Shown: positions 28,846 through 37,899, counted from the first letter of the stretch. The stretch is DNA of 49,188 bases from an uncultured Alphaproteobacteria bacterium (GCA_943788635.1 CALSRA010000031.1:1-49188), one strand, 5' to 3'. Made by a program: numbers and translations. The notes: generated from the letters alone by a model not told the origin.

Positions 28846-29039
28846 CGGATGTCCTGCCGTTTGCCATTCTTCAGCTTGTCGGTAACGCGGAAGGATTCCG
28901 CTCTGTTGATCTCCATGTCGGGAATGAAGACATCTGCGGTTAAAGCGGCGGGCATTGCTGCGGTTGACGCGTGGCTCGATAATGTTTCGGGTGACGCGTA
29001 GCGGATGCCCGCCGGGTAGACAAAAGGCAAGGGACAGGC

Positions 29040-30662
29040 ATGGACACATTTGATTACATCGTCATTGGCGCGGGGGCGGCGGGCTGCGTGCTGGCCAACC
29101 GGTTGAGCGCGGATGGCACGACCAGCGTCTGTGTGCTGGAAGCGGGCGGCAATGACCGCCACCCCTTTATCGCCATCCCGGGTGGCTTTGTGAAAACCCT
29201 GTATGGTGACCGGTTCCTGTGGCCCTTCGTGACTGAACCCTCGGATTCGCTGGGGGGCCGCAGCCTCGCCATGCCGCAGGGCCGGGTTGTTGGTGGATCC
29301 AGTTCGGTCAACGGCATGGTCTATAACCGCGGCCAGAAGGCGGATTTCGACACCTGGGCGCAGATGGGCAATCGCGGTTGGGGGTTCGAGGACCTGCTGC
29401 CCTATTTCAAACGTTCCGAAACCCGGATGGGCGAAGGCGACGACAGGGTGCGCGGCCGCGATGGTGAATTGCCGATCACTGACAGCGACTGGATCAATCC
29501 GGTCGCCGAAGCCTTCCTCGACGCTGCGGGCGCAGCGGGGGTGCCGCGCGCGAAGGATTATAATTCGGGCTTCCAGTTCGGCGCCGGTTATTTCCAGCGT
29601 TACATCCATGAAGGCAAGCGCGTCAGCGCCGCCAAGGCCTTCCTGCGCCCGGCGCTGAAGCGCCAAACCGTATCGCTGCGCACCCGCGCCCAGGTCGTGA
29701 ATATTGAAATGGCGGGCACAAGGGTCACTGGCGTGCGCTATCGCGACGGGTCCGGCACGGAAAAGATTCTGCAGGCGCGGCGCGAGGTGATCCTCAGCGC
29801 CGGTGCGGCGAATTCCCCCAAGTTGCTGCAGATATCCGGCATCGGCCCGGCGAAGATTCTGGGTGAAATCGGTGTGCCGGTGCGTGTCGCGCTGGACGGC
29901 GTTGGGGAAAACCTGCGGGATCACTACTCGGTTCGTATGGCGGCGCGGGCCAAGAATGCGCTGACCATCAACGAATATGCCAGATGGCCCCGCCTGCCGC
30001 TGGAGGTAATAAAATGGCTGCGTGGCAAACCCAGCGTGCTGGCGCTCTGCCCGACCATCGCTTTCGTACATGCCAAATCGCACCCCGCGCTGGAAGAAGC
30101 CGACATGCGTATCCTGTTTACGCCGGGCAGTTATCAGGACGGCAAGACCTACGTGCTGGATGATTATCCCGGCATGACCTTCGGCGCCGCCCAGCCACGC
30201 CCCGAAAGCACCGGCTATATCCGCGCCCGCTCCGCCGACCCCGCCGACCCGCCGGTCATCCAGCCGAATTACCTGTCAGCGGAAGTCGACCGGCAGATCA
30301 CGCTGGCCGGGGTACGGTTTGCCCGCACCCTGATGAACAGCCCGCAGATGGCGCCCTTTTTCGACGCCGAAACCCTGCCCGGCGCGGAAGCCCAGAGCGA
30401 TGATGAACTGCTCGATTTCGCCCGCCGCCGCGGCAATACGGGCTATCACCTTGTCGGCACCTGCAGCATGGGCCCGGACCCGGCGCGCGGCGCGGTTGTC
30501 GATGACGAACTGCGGGTGCACGGCGTGCAGGGATTGCGCGTTATCGATGCCTCTATCATGCCGCGGCTGCCTTCGGCGAACACCTTCGCATCGACCATCA
30601 TGATCGCGGAGAAGGGCGCGGACCTGATACTGGGGCGCAGTGCGCCGACTGCGTCACCTTAA
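29040..30662 (+). CDS. GMC family FAD-dependent oxidoreductase (choline dehydrogenase-like)
   Basis: A 540-residue flavoprotein of the glucose-methanol-choline family, which oxidises an alcohol. The dinucleotide-binding loop IGAGAAGC is at 9-16. The first GMC signature [18 protein letters not shown] is at about 81-98. The second is around [18 protein letters not shown]. The catalytic histidine is in [13 protein letters not shown] and the C-terminal partner in [19 protein letters not shown]. The leader GGGACAGG is the same as in the remnant at 28005. The 194 bases before it hold no gene that I can support. It converges on the SDR gene with a 4-base overlap. The substrate is unknown. Confidence 0.92.
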   Translation: MDTFDYIVIGAGAAGCVLANRLSADGTTSVCVLEAGGNDRHPFIAIPGGFVKTLYGDRFLWPFVTEPSDSLGGRSLAMPQGRVVGGSSSVNGMVYNRGQKADFDTWAQMGNRGWGFEDLLPYFKRSETRMGEGDDRVRGRDGELPITDSDWINPVAEAFLDAAGAAGVPRAKDYNSGFQFGAGYFQRYIHEGKRVSAAKAFLRPALKRQTVSLRTRAQVVNIEMAGTRVTGVRYRDGSGTEKILQARREVILSAGAANSPKLLQISGIGPAKILGEIGVPVRVALDGVGENLRDHYSVRMAARAKNALTINEYARWPRLPLEVIKWLRGKPSVLALCPTIAFVHAKSHPALEEADMRILFTPGSYQDGKTYVLDDYPGMTFGAAQPRPESTGYIRARSADPADPPVIQPNYLSAEVDRQITLAGVRFARTLMNSPQMAPFFDAETLPGAEAQSDDELLDFARRRGNTGYHLVGTCSMGPDPARGAVVDDELRVHGVQGLRVIDASIMPRLPSANTFASTIMIAEKGADLILGRSAPTASP

Positions 30663-31507
30663 TGGCTCGGCTTGGTCGGGAAGGGTGTCAGTTGCAGTTC
30701 ATGCGTCCAGCATGACCGGTCCTGACTGTGCAGGTAATAGAAGGCCTCGGCGATCTTGACCGGGTTCATCACGATATCCGGGTTGGCCTGCGCCTTCGGC
30801 AGTGACCGTGTGCCGGGGGAATCGATCAGCCCGTCGATCACCACATTGGCCACATGGATGCCGTGTTCGGAATATTCCTCGGTCAGTACCTGCGACAGGG
30901 TGCGCATCATGACGCGGGGGTAGTACAGCGACTCGCCGGTGTTGCGCTTGGTCCCACGCAGCGATTTGGAATTGTTGGAAAACAGGAACGAGCCCGCGCG
31001 CTTCTTGCGCATGGCGGGCAGCACTTCCTTCGCCACCAGAAACGGGCCCCGGCTGGCGATATGCTGGGCAGTGTCGAACATTTCCACCGGGATAAATTCC
31101 AGCAGTTCCTGATCCGGCGGCAGGTCGCGGCCTTCAAGGTAACCGGCGTTATAGATCAGCACATCCGGGTCGCCGGCTTCCGCGCGGATCGTGGCGAAGG
31201 CGGCGGCGACGGATTCCGCCGAAGAAAGATCCAGTTCGACGATCATGCATTCCCCGCCCTGCTCGCGGATCGCATTGGCCAGCGGTTCGGCATTGGCCGC
31301 CGTGCGGGTCGTCAGCACGGTGAACAACCCTTCGCCCGCAAATTTCTGGGCGATGGCGCCGCCGATGCCCCAGCGCTTGCCGACCGGCAGGGCGCTGTCA
31401 TCCACCGCATGGCCATGCGCGAGCTTCGTGTTGCGGCCATCCGATTGCCATTTGGAGGTCGCGCCGACCACCACCGCGACCGGCCTGTTCGTCGTATTCG
31501 TATTCAT
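30659..31507 (-). CDS. Atypical SDR family oxidoreductase
   Basis: A 282-residue Rossmann-fold protein, last gene of the minus-strand catabolic operon. The cofactor loop is split: GATSKW at about 16-21 is followed by roughly 27 extra residues before GIGGAIAQKFA. NAG appears in LIYNAGYLEGRD. The catalytic Ser may be in FLFSNNSK. The usual YxxxK is not present in the right place (LYYPRVMMRTLSQ has the tyrosines but no lysine). It may therefore bind NAD(P) but react differently or not at all. ATG 31507 overlaps the stop of the amidohydrolase gene as ATGA. Confidence 0.82.
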   Translation of the reverse strand: MNTNTTNRPVAVVVGATSKWQSDGRNTKLAHGHAVDDSALPVGKRWGIGGAIAQKFAGEGLFTVLTTRTAANAEPLANAIREQGGECMIVELDLSSAESVAAAFATIRAEAGDPDVLIYNAGYLEGRDLPPDQELLEFIPVEMFDTAQHIASRGPFLVAKEVLPAMRKKRAGSFLFSNNSKSLRGTKRNTGESLYYPRVMMRTLSQVLTEEYSEHGIHVANVVIDGLIDSPGTRSLPKAQANPDIVMNPVKIAEAFYYLHSQDRSCWTHELQLTPFPTKPSH

Positions 31508-32328
31508 CGCTTCCACCCCCACCATTTGCAGATCGATTCACCCATCACCAGCGGCTTGTCCGCTTCGCTGAGCCAGGGGAGTTGCTCGGTAAACATCGTC
31601 ACGCATTCGCGCCAGCTGCACGGCATCTTGGATATATCGGTGCCCCAGAACATTCGTTCCGGTCCGAACGTGTCGTAGATCTGCTGCAGGTAGGTGTGCA
31701 TCGGCGTGAACGGCCAGGGCTCACTGCAATAGCCGGGCGCACCGGTTGCCTTGACCGCAATGTTGGGGTGCCTGGCAAGCGCCAGAAGCTGCGGCAGATG
31801 GGTCATGGCCTCGGCATCCTTCAGCCTCGTATTGCCGCCACGACCGCCCAGATGGTCGATGGTGAAGCGCAGCCCCGGATGGCGTTCGGCAAGTTTGCCA
31901 AATGTGCTGAGCGAATCCGTCGCCAGCGCCGAGACCGGAATGTCCGCTTCCTCCGCCGCTTTCCACACCCAGTCGAATGTGCCGTCTTCCAGCGGCTGGC
32001 GCATGGCGTCATTCAGGAAGGTATAGCGAATGCCGAGCATGCCTGGCTGCTGCTTCCAGCGTGCGAGTGTCGCCGCCGATTCTTCCGGCGTATCCAGTGG
32101 CACCGCACCCATGATGGCGAAGCGGCCCGGATAATCCGCCACCGCCTTGAATGCCATGTCGTGACTGCCCGGGTCCCAGGACGGCGGGTGGATCACGGCG
32201 GCGTCGACCCCGGCTTCGTCCATTAGCGCGACGGCTTCTTCGGTGGTGAATGAGGTTATCTGCCAGTGCGACTGGTTGCTGGGCAACCCGCTGCCCCATA
32301 CGTGAATCTGGGCATCGACGATCTGCAT
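31504..32328 (-). CDS. Amidohydrolase-2 family metal-dependent hydrolase
   Basis: A 274-residue TIM-barrel hydrolase of the amidohydrolase-2 (PF04909) type. The N-terminal metal motif is seen as DAQIHVWG with only one histidine, as in lactonase-like members. FTIDHLGG and the C-terminal aspartate in FWGTDISKMP are typical. ATG 32328 is preferred, with GGAA upstream; the longer frame reaches back towards the hydantoinase stop. It is coupled to the SDR gene. Relatives hydrolyse lactones or decarboxylate aromatic acids. The substrate is unknown. Confidence 0.87.
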   Translation of the reverse strand: MQIVDAQIHVWGSGLPSNQSHWQITSFTTEEAVALMDEAGVDAAVIHPPSWDPGSHDMAFKAVADYPGRFAIMGAVPLDTPEESAATLARWKQQPGMLGIRYTFLNDAMRQPLEDGTFDWVWKAAEEADIPVSALATDSLSTFGKLAERHPGLRFTIDHLGGRGGNTRLKDAEAMTHLPQLLALARHPNIAVKATGAPGYCSEPWPFTPMHTYLQQIYDTFGPERMFWGTDISKMPCSWRECVTMFTEQLPWLSEADKPLVMGESICKWWGWKR

Positions 32329-32374
32329 GCTGTTCCGTTTCCTTCCTGTCTTTAAGATATGCCGAAACCAGCGA

Positions 32375-33808
32375 TCAGAGCGCCGGGCGGTTGCGGATAT
32401 CCTCGGCAACCTTGCGTTTCAGCATCTTTCCGTCCTTCACGTCGCCATGAAAGTCGCCGGCCTCCATCATGACCTTGCCACGTAGCACCGTAAGGGTTGG
32501 CCAGACTTCCGCCTCATAGCCTTCCCAGGGCGTGTAGTCGCTTTCGTGCAGCCGGGCGGCGGTGATGGTGCGACGTTCCGCCGGGTCCAGCACTGTGATG
32601 TCGGCATCGCTGCCCGCTGCCAGTACGCCCTTTTTCGGATACATGCCCATGATTTTCGCGGCGTTGGTCGATACCATGTCGGTAAACTTGCGCAGGCTGT
32701 AGCCGCGCTTGGTCACCATCTCGGTATACATCACCGAAACCCGGGGCTCGCAGCCGGCATTGCCGCCGGTAACGTCGTCGATGTGGTGCCCCTGGGTCTT
32801 GGTCGACAGATTGCAGCAGATTTCATCCGTGGCGATTGTGCTGATCGCGCCGTTCATCTGGCCCTGCCATAGCGCATCCTGGTCCGAGCTTTCCTTCAGG
32901 CTGGGATAGGTATGATAGATTTGCCCGTTCGGGCGTTTGTAGTGGTCATGGGTGAACATCAGGTACTGGTGCAGGGTTTCGCCATAAATCGGGAAGCCCC
33001 GCGCCCGCGCGGACTCGATGGCGGCGACCCCGGTCGCGGCGGAGACATGCATCATATAGAGCGGCGTGCCGTCGACATGTTCGGCCAGGCGGATAATGCG
33101 GCGGAAAGACAGGTCCTCCGACATCGAATTATGCACTTCTGACATGTTCTCGAAGCCGGTGCGGCCCTCGCGCGTCAGCACGTCGTACATATGCATGACA
33201 ATCTCGTCATCCTCGGCATGAATGGCGCCGATCCCGCCCTCGCGCTTCAGGATCTTGAAGATCTCCCAGATATGGCCATGCGTGATCTTGCGGCCCCGGC
33301 GCGATGGCGTGATGTCGGTGGTGAAGATCTTGATCGATGGGTAACCGTCCTGGATCGCTTCACCGACCTGCGGCAGGACTTCCGGCGGGATCGCCCCCTG
33401 CAGCATGACGTGATAGCCGTAATCGGCGTAGCATTTGCCGGTCCAGTCCTGCTTGCGGATGTTGATCGCCTCTTCGATGGTCTGGCCCGGTTGCCAGGTG
33501 GCAAAATCCAGCAGGGTCGTCGTGCCGCCGTGGATGGCGGCGCGGCTGACGGTGTCCGGGCCGTCGGTCATGCTGGCCTCGCCGCCTTCTTCCAGGGCCG
33601 GGATATGCCACAGCGAATGGATATGCGGATCGATACCGCCGGGGATGACAATTTTACCGGTCGCATCGATCACGCGTCCCGCCTGTTCGTCGCCGAAGGT
33701 GCCGGGGGTTGCGATGGCGGCGATTGTCTCCCCGCGGATGCAGATATCCCAGCGCCCCGTGCCTTCCGATGTGACCACCTGGTCGCCGCGGATAATCAGG
33801 TCAAACAT
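32375..33808 (-). CDS. Hydantoinase/dihydropyrimidinase-like cyclic amidohydrolase
   Basis: A 477-residue cytosolic metal-dependent hydrolase. The metal-binding start is GGIDPHIHS, the carboxylated lysine is probably in SIKIFTTD, further histidines are in YMMHVSAATG and the last aspartate is in IATDEICC. The C-terminus is typical (GVLAAGSDADITVLDP). GGGAGGGAG precedes the ATG. The family opens cyclic amide or imide rings such as hydantoins and dihydropyrimidines. The histidine usually beside the last aspartate (TDH) is replaced by glutamate here, so the substrate may differ. Confidence 0.9.
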   Translation of the reverse strand: MFDLIIRGDQVVTSEGTGRWDICIRGETIAAIATPGTFGDEQAGRVIDATGKIVIPGGIDPHIHSLWHIPALEEGGEASMTDGPDTVSRAAIHGGTTTLLDFATWQPGQTIEEAINIRKQDWTGKCYADYGYHVMLQGAIPPEVLPQVGEAIQDGYPSIKIFTTDITPSRRGRKITHGHIWEIFKILKREGGIGAIHAEDDEIVMHMYDVLTREGRTGFENMSEVHNSMSEDLSFRRIIRLAEHVDGTPLYMMHVSAATGVAAIESARARGFPIYGETLHQYLMFTHDHYKRPNGQIYHTYPSLKESSDQDALWQGQMNGAISTIATDEICCNLSTKTQGHHIDDVTGGNAGCEPRVSVMYTEMVTKRGYSLRKFTDMVSTNAAKIMGMYPKKGVLAAGSDADITVLDPAERRTITAARLHESDYTPWEGYEAEVWPTLTVLRGKVMMEAGDFHGDVKDGKMLKRKVAEDIRNRPAL

Positions 33809-33856
33809 GGTTCTCCCTCCCTAAGGGCCATAGCCTACGTTTGCAGCGTCGAAAAA

Positions 33857-34180
33857 TTACTCCGCTGCGAGCGCCTGTTTGCGGAACCGGGGATGGGCAG
33901 GCCCGGCATATTCGACCCGCATCCCTTCTTCTGCATCGGCTTCCGCGATTACCTTGCCCAGTGCCGCGTAAAGCGCCTTGGCGGAATCAAGGCTGAGCTC
34001 CACCGCCGCCCGCGCGCCGGGGTCCATATCCCGGTTGGTGAAGTCGAGAAGCACCGCATCCTCGTCCAGCGCGCGTTGCGGATGGTCATAGGCAATGACC
34101 GAATGCGTCAGCTTGAACCAGCCATCCTTGTTGCGGGCCGCGCCCTCGGCTTCGGCGATTTCAACAATCGACGTGCACAT
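33857..34180 (-). CDS. Small DUF6295-like protein
   Basis: A 107-residue protein beginning MCTSIVEIAEAEG, with KDGWFKLTHSVIAYDHP, LLDFTNRDMDPGARAAVELS. These blocks fit a small uncharacterised family that I know as DUF6295. A strong AGGAGGGA precedes the ATG. It sits between the dienelactone hydrolase-like and hydantoinase-like genes on one strand with short gaps (12 and 48 bases), so it belongs to their operon. Function unknown; the family name is from memory. Confidence 0.72.
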   Translation of the reverse strand: MCTSIVEIAEAEGAARNKDGWFKLTHSVIAYDHPQRALDEDAVLLDFTNRDMDPGARAAVELSLDSAKALYAALGKVIAEADAEEGMRVEYAGPAHPRFRKQALAAE

Positions 34181-34192
34181 GCGGGGTCCCTC

Positions 34193-34936
34193 CTATTTCA
34201 GGTGCTTGCCGAAGAAGGCGAAGATTTTCTCCCAGCCATCCAGCGCCTGTTCCACGCGGTACAGGGGACGGTGGTAGTAGAAGAAACCGTGGCCCGCATC
34301 GTCATAGCGATGGAACTCGGCATCCTTGCCGTGCTTTTTCAATTCGGCTTCGTGCAGGTCGACCTGGTCCGGGCTGGGCGCGCGGTCGTCATTGCCGAAC
34401 AGCCCAAGAATCGGACACGACAGGTCCTTGGTCATGTCGAGCGGCTGTACCGGCTGTTTTTCCGGCCGGTCGTCTTCGGCCTGCACCACGCGGCCACCCC
34501 ATTGTTCGACCACGGCGTCGATGCTGCTGGTGTTGCAGGCATACATGAAGGCCTGCCGTCCCCCCGAACAGCTGCCGATCACGCCGACTTTTCCGTTGCT
34601 GAAGGGCTGCGTCTTGATCCACTGCACGGCGGCTTCGGTATCGGCGACGACCTGGCTGTCCGACACACCGCCTTCGGCCCGTGCCTTCGCGGCAACATCG
34701 TCGGCATCGCCCTGGCCGACGCGTTCATACAGGTTGTGGCTGATCGCCGCGTAACCGTGATGGGCAAACTTGCGGGTCTGTTCGCGGTAGAACTCGCCCC
34801 AACCGGGCAGATGATGGATCAGCACCACACAGGGAAACGGCCCCGGGCCCATCGGCCGCGCCGTATAGGCTGAAACCGGATCGTCATTGTCGCCCCGGAT
34901 GGTGATCATTTCGCATATCATGCTTTCATATGCCAT
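34193..34936 (-). CDS. Dienelactone hydrolase family protein
   Basis: An alpha/beta hydrolase of 247 residues. The nucleophile is a cysteine in VIGSCSGGRQAF, as in dienelactone hydrolases. The aspartate is in FGNDDRAPS and the histidine in DDAGHGFFYY. Two ATGs are six bases apart. The one at 34936 is preferred because GGAGG lies 8 bases upstream, against 2 for that at 34942. It is the first gene of the minus-strand operon and divergent from the molybdoenzyme gene. Dienelactone hydrolases act late in chloroaromatic breakdown, but many members act on other esters. Confidence 0.9.
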   Translation of the reverse strand: MAYESMICEMITIRGDNDDPVSAYTARPMGPGPFPCVVLIHHLPGWGEFYREQTRKFAHHGYAAISHNLYERVGQGDADDVAAKARAEGGVSDSQVVADTEAAVQWIKTQPFSNGKVGVIGSCSGGRQAFMYACNTSSIDAVVEQWGGRVVQAEDDRPEKQPVQPLDMTKDLSCPILGLFGNDDRAPSPDQVDLHEAELKKHGKDAEFHRYDDAGHGFFYYHRPLYRVEQALDGWEKIFAFFGKHLK

Positions 34937-35032
34937 CGTCATTTCCTCCCCTGGAATAGAATTATGCAGGTGGCGCGGCCCGACCGGAACGCGCGTATTA
35001 CGGAAAGCTTAACACAGTAAAGCACGTCGAAA

Positions 35033-35056
35033 AGCCCCCCCGCCCGGGGCTGTTTT
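35033..35056. terminator. Terminator-like hairpin in the divergent spacer
   Basis: AGCCCC and GGGGCT pair across a 7-base C/G loop and are followed by GTTTT on the plus strand and preceded by AAA. It sits between two divergent genes, so it could stop spurious transcription or act in the leader of the molybdoenzyme transcript. The stem is only six pairs. Confidence 0.3.
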
Positions 35057-35125
35057 CGCTGCGAATTCGTTCAGGTTCCGGGCTATGCTATGCTGCACCA
35101 AGTTTGTTTCATGAGGGAGCCCGCC

Positions 35126-37147
35126 ATGCCAGAAGCCGCCACAACGACGCGTACCATGTGCCCCATGACCTGCCATCCGACCTTCTGCGGCATGATGGTC
35201 GAAACCGAGGACGGCAAGCTCAAGAGCATCTCGGGCGACAAGGGCAATCCTGACAGCAAGGGATTCCTGTGCGTGCGCGGCCGCAACACGGGCGAGGTTT
35301 TCAATAATGGCGAGCGTTTGATGACGCCCCTGATCCGCGACAGCCGCGACAGCGATGCCTGGCGCCCGGCAAGCTGGGCGGAAGCGAACGAGCTGATCGC
35401 GGGACGGATGAAAGCCGCCGGTGCGCAGCAGGTTGGGTTGTGGGCCGGTCATGGTGCGTTCACGACCGGGTCGGCTGTTACCGCACAACTGACGCAGCGC
35501 TTTGCCGATTTCTACGGCTGCCAGACATGGAGCCCGGCGATGGTGTGCTGGGGGCTTGGCGGGCTGGGTGTCGGACTGACCGGCGCGCTGAAGACGCATA
35601 CGATGGACGACATGTCGGAAAATTCGAACCTGATCGTGCTGTGGGGGGCAAATATCGCCAGCCAGCCCAACACCGCCCCGCGCCTGGTCGCGGCCCGGCG
35701 TCGCGGGGCGAAGGTGATTACCATTGATGTCCGGCGGACGGAATCAGCCGCACAGTCCGACGACGTGCTGATCATCCGGCCGGGATCGGATACCGCGCTG
35801 GCGCTATCCGTCATGCATGTCCTGATCGCGGAAAACCTGTACGACACCGGTTTCGTTGCCGACAACACCGCGGGCTTTGCGGAACTGGCGGCCCATGTGC
35901 AACCGTTCGACCCCGCCTGGGGGGCAGGGGAAACCGGGTTGAGCGCGGAACAGATTACGGGTTTTGCGCGCGAACTCGCCGCGACCGATCCGGCAATGAT
36001 CCTGCTGGGAGGCAGTTCCATGCACAAGGGGGCCAATAGCTGGCAGGCCGCCCGGGCAATCAGCTGCCTGCCCGCTTTGACCGGAAATTTTGGTGTGCCG
36101 GGCGGGGGGCTTGGCCCGCGTCATGGCGCGAACAGCATCGGCTTCGGCAATATTACCGCTGCGGAAAAACGCCCGGCGGGACATTACATCCCCAACCAGA
36201 TGGCCGATATTACCGCCGCCCTGACTGACGGGCAGGTGAAGGTCCTGTTGCTGCTGGGTACAAACATGCTGTCGTCATTCGCCGATGCGGGCAAGGTCTC
36301 GAAAGGGCTCGACAAGCTGGACCTGGTCGTCAGCGTCGATATCTTCATGAACGATACCGCGCGGCAACATGCGGATGTGATCCTGCCGGGCACCGCCTGG
36401 CTGGAGGAACTCGGCTTCAAGGCGACCAATACGCATCTCTATCTGATGGAACCGGCGCTGGCGCCCGAAGGTGAAACCCGGCCGGTGGCCCGCATCCTGC
36501 GCGATCTTGCGGTGGCGGTGGGTCTGGAGGGCTATTTCCCGTGGGCGTCCCATGAAGCGCTGCTCGATGCGCTGTTCGATCATCCGTCGACCGGCCATGC
36601 CACGGTGGCGTCCTTGCGCGAAGCCGGCGGGTTTGTGCCGCTGCAGGTGCCGCATGTGCCCTACACGGACGGCGCGTTCGATACGCCTTCCGGCCGGATC
36701 GAATTCCATTCCGCGCGGGCCGAAGAATCCGGCCTGCCGCCCCTGCCTGTCAACACGCCGGCCAAGGGTTCATCCCATCCGCTGGTGCTGACCTATGGGC
36801 GGACCCTGACCCATTTCCATTCCTTCTATGATCAGGGGCGGGCGCTGCCCTCGCTGGCAAAACAGAACCCGGAACCCAAGCTGTGGATTTCCCCGGCGGA
36901 TGCGGCGTCGCGGCAGTTGAACGATGGCGACGCGATCCGGGTCTATAACGAGCGCGGTGATTTCGCTGCCGCGGCGCATGTCACCGCGGATGTCCCTGCC
37001 GGGGTAGTCTGGATCCGCGATGGCTGGAACGGTTTGAATGGGCTGTCCTCGGGCGACGCCGTTGTGCCGCAGGAAGCGCTGGCGCTGTTCCATTTTTCCG
37101 TCGGCCAATCGGATTACGGCGCGCGGGTGGATATCGCGGCGGCGTAG
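35126..37147 (+). CDS. Molybdopterin (bis-MGD) oxidoreductase with N-terminal [4Fe-4S] site
   Basis: A 673-residue enzyme of the DMSO reductase superfamily. The N-terminal cluster ligands are C12, C16, C21 and C49 (CPMTCHPTFC then GFLCVRG). The Mo-cofactor domains follow: VLWGANIASQPNTAPRL, IRPGSDTALALSVMH, HADVILPGTAWLEELG and the C-terminal MGD-binding part (LTYGRTLTHFHSFYDQGR). A cysteine in SPAMVCWGLGG may be the Mo ligand, but this is a guess. GAGGGAG precedes ATG 35126. No twin-arginine signal is seen, so it is probably cytosolic. The short GGGCCT/AGGCCC hairpin at 37159-37174 lacks a T run. Substrate unknown. Confidence 0.9.
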   Translation: MPEAATTTRTMCPMTCHPTFCGMMVETEDGKLKSISGDKGNPDSKGFLCVRGRNTGEVFNNGERLMTPLIRDSRDSDAWRPASWAEANELIAGRMKAAGAQQVGLWAGHGAFTTGSAVTAQLTQRFADFYGCQTWSPAMVCWGLGGLGVGLTGALKTHTMDDMSENSNLIVLWGANIASQPNTAPRLVAARRRGAKVITIDVRRTESAAQSDDVLIIRPGSDTALALSVMHVLIAENLYDTGFVADNTAGFAELAAHVQPFDPAWGAGETGLSAEQITGFARELAATDPAMILLGGSSMHKGANSWQAARAISCLPALTGNFGVPGGGLGPRHGANSIGFGNITAAEKRPAGHYIPNQMADITAALTDGQVKVLLLLGTNMLSSFADAGKVSKGLDKLDLVVSVDIFMNDTARQHADVILPGTAWLEELGFKATNTHLYLMEPALAPEGETRPVARILRDLAVAVGLEGYFPWASHEALLDALFDHPSTGHATVASLREAGGFVPLQVPHVPYTDGAFDTPSGRIEFHSARAEESGLPPLPVNTPAKGSSHPLVLTYGRTLTHFHSFYDQGRALPSLAKQNPEPKLWISPADAASRQLNDGDAIRVYNERGDFAAAAHVTADVPAGVVWIRDGWNGLNGLSSGDAVVPQEALALFHFSVGQSDYGARVDIAAA

Positions 37148-37219
37148 CGGTGCGGGGAGGGCCTGAGCAGGCCCATCGTGTCGCAACGTGAAGCAGCCGC
37201 CGCTATCGGTATTTCTGTT

Positions 37220-37810
37220 TCATACTTTCCGCGTTTTTCCGGCGGCGGCGATGGCGGCGGCGCGGGTTGCCGTGGCGATTTCGGTGGCGGTCTTGCTGGA
37301 CTTTGACGCCCGGGTAATGGTGAGGCCACCAATCAGGGTGCTGAGGAAAACCCAGGCGCGGGCGCGGCGGGTGTCTTCTGTGCCGCCGGCAAGACCTTCG
37401 GCGATCAATGTCGAAATTAGAATCATTTTCTTTTCATAGGCGGCGTGGACATCCGGTCCGGCACGAACGACTTCCGGTGAAAGCGTCGCCATGGCGCAGC
37501 CGTTTTCCAGATCGTTGCGGTGCGGCGTGCCGAGGTAGTAATCCGCGAAGGCCGCTACCCATTTAGTGCCGTGCTCGTGCTGAAATGCTGGAATCGCGTC
37601 GATCACTTCATCCAGGCCTGCCGCGAGTGCGGCATCGAACGCGCCGTCCTTTGACCCGAAATGCGCATAGAACGCGCCCGATGTCGCGCCTGCGGCCTTG
37701 GCGATGCCGTCAACGCCGACACCCGCATATCCACTGCTTCTAAACCCCTGCCCTACCGCAACCAGCATGCGTTGCCGGGTCAGTTCCTTCTTGGTCGGCG
37801 CTTTTTCCAT
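37220..37810 (-). CDS. TetR/AcrR family repressor
   Basis: A 196-residue transcription regulator. The N-terminal helix-turn-helix is clear (residues ~8-60: RQRMLVAVGQGFRSSGYAG, GIAKAAGATSGAFYAHFGSK). The C-terminal ligand domain has the form common in TetR_C-type regulators of oxidoreductase or esterase genes (FADYYLGTPHRNDLENGCAM). AGGGAG precedes the ATG. The divergent spacer holds three operator-like palindromes, the nearest 20 bases before its own start, so it probably represses both itself and the tautomerase-esterase operon. Confidence 0.92.
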   Translation of the reverse strand: MEKAPTKKELTRQRMLVAVGQGFRSSGYAGVGVDGIAKAAGATSGAFYAHFGSKDGAFDAALAAGLDEVIDAIPAFQHEHGTKWVAAFADYYLGTPHRNDLENGCAMATLSPEVVRAGPDVHAAYEKKMILISTLIAEGLAGGTEDTRRARAWVFLSTLIGGLTITRASKSSKTATEIATATRAAAIAAAGKTRKV

Positions 37811-37829
37811 GACGGCTCCCTATTAAAAA

Positions 37830-37843
37830 ATAACGAACGTTAT
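37830..37843. promoter_or_regulatory. TetR operator-like palindrome, site 1
   Basis: ATAACGAACGTTAT has arms ATAACG and CGTTAT around a 2-base centre. It lies 20 bases upstream of the tetR start and is identical to site 3. Binding by the adjacent TetR protein is inferred. Confidence 0.7.
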
Positions 37844-37851
37844 ATTTATTG

Positions 37852-37878
37852 TTGACATCATAACGATCGCTATATAAA
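37852..37878 (+). promoter_or_regulatory. Likely promoter of the tautomerase-esterase operon
   Basis: TTGACA (37852-37857) is followed by TATAAA (37873-37878) at 15 bases, or TAAATA at 17 bases. Operator site 2 fills the space between the hexamers and site 3 starts a few bases downstream. This is a classical arrangement for repression by blocking polymerase. Confidence 0.6.
37860..37873. promoter_or_regulatory. TetR operator-like palindrome, site 2 (imperfect)
   Basis: ATAACGATCGCTAT matches the other two sites except in its right arm (CGCTAT) and centre. It lies between the -35 and -10 hexamers. Confidence 0.6.
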
Positions 37879-37885
37879 TATTTTT

Positions 37886-37899
37886 ATAACGAACGTTAT
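37886..37899. promoter_or_regulatory. TetR operator-like palindrome, site 3
   Basis: ATAACGAACGTTAT, identical to site 1. It lies just downstream of the -10 hexamer, around the expected transcription start. Confidence 0.7.

Noticed and set aside
28836..30083. Long open frame opposite the GMC oxidoreductase gene
   Set aside because: Shadow of a GC-rich gene. The sense product has all GMC motifs; the antisense product has no recognisable domain. Its last ~30 codons, beyond the GMC start, are too short to support a gene.
33191..34873. 560-codon open frame opposite the hydantoinase, DUF6295 and dienelactone hydrolase genes
   Set aside because: It runs across three well-supported genes on the other strand and has composition typical of a GC-rich shadow.
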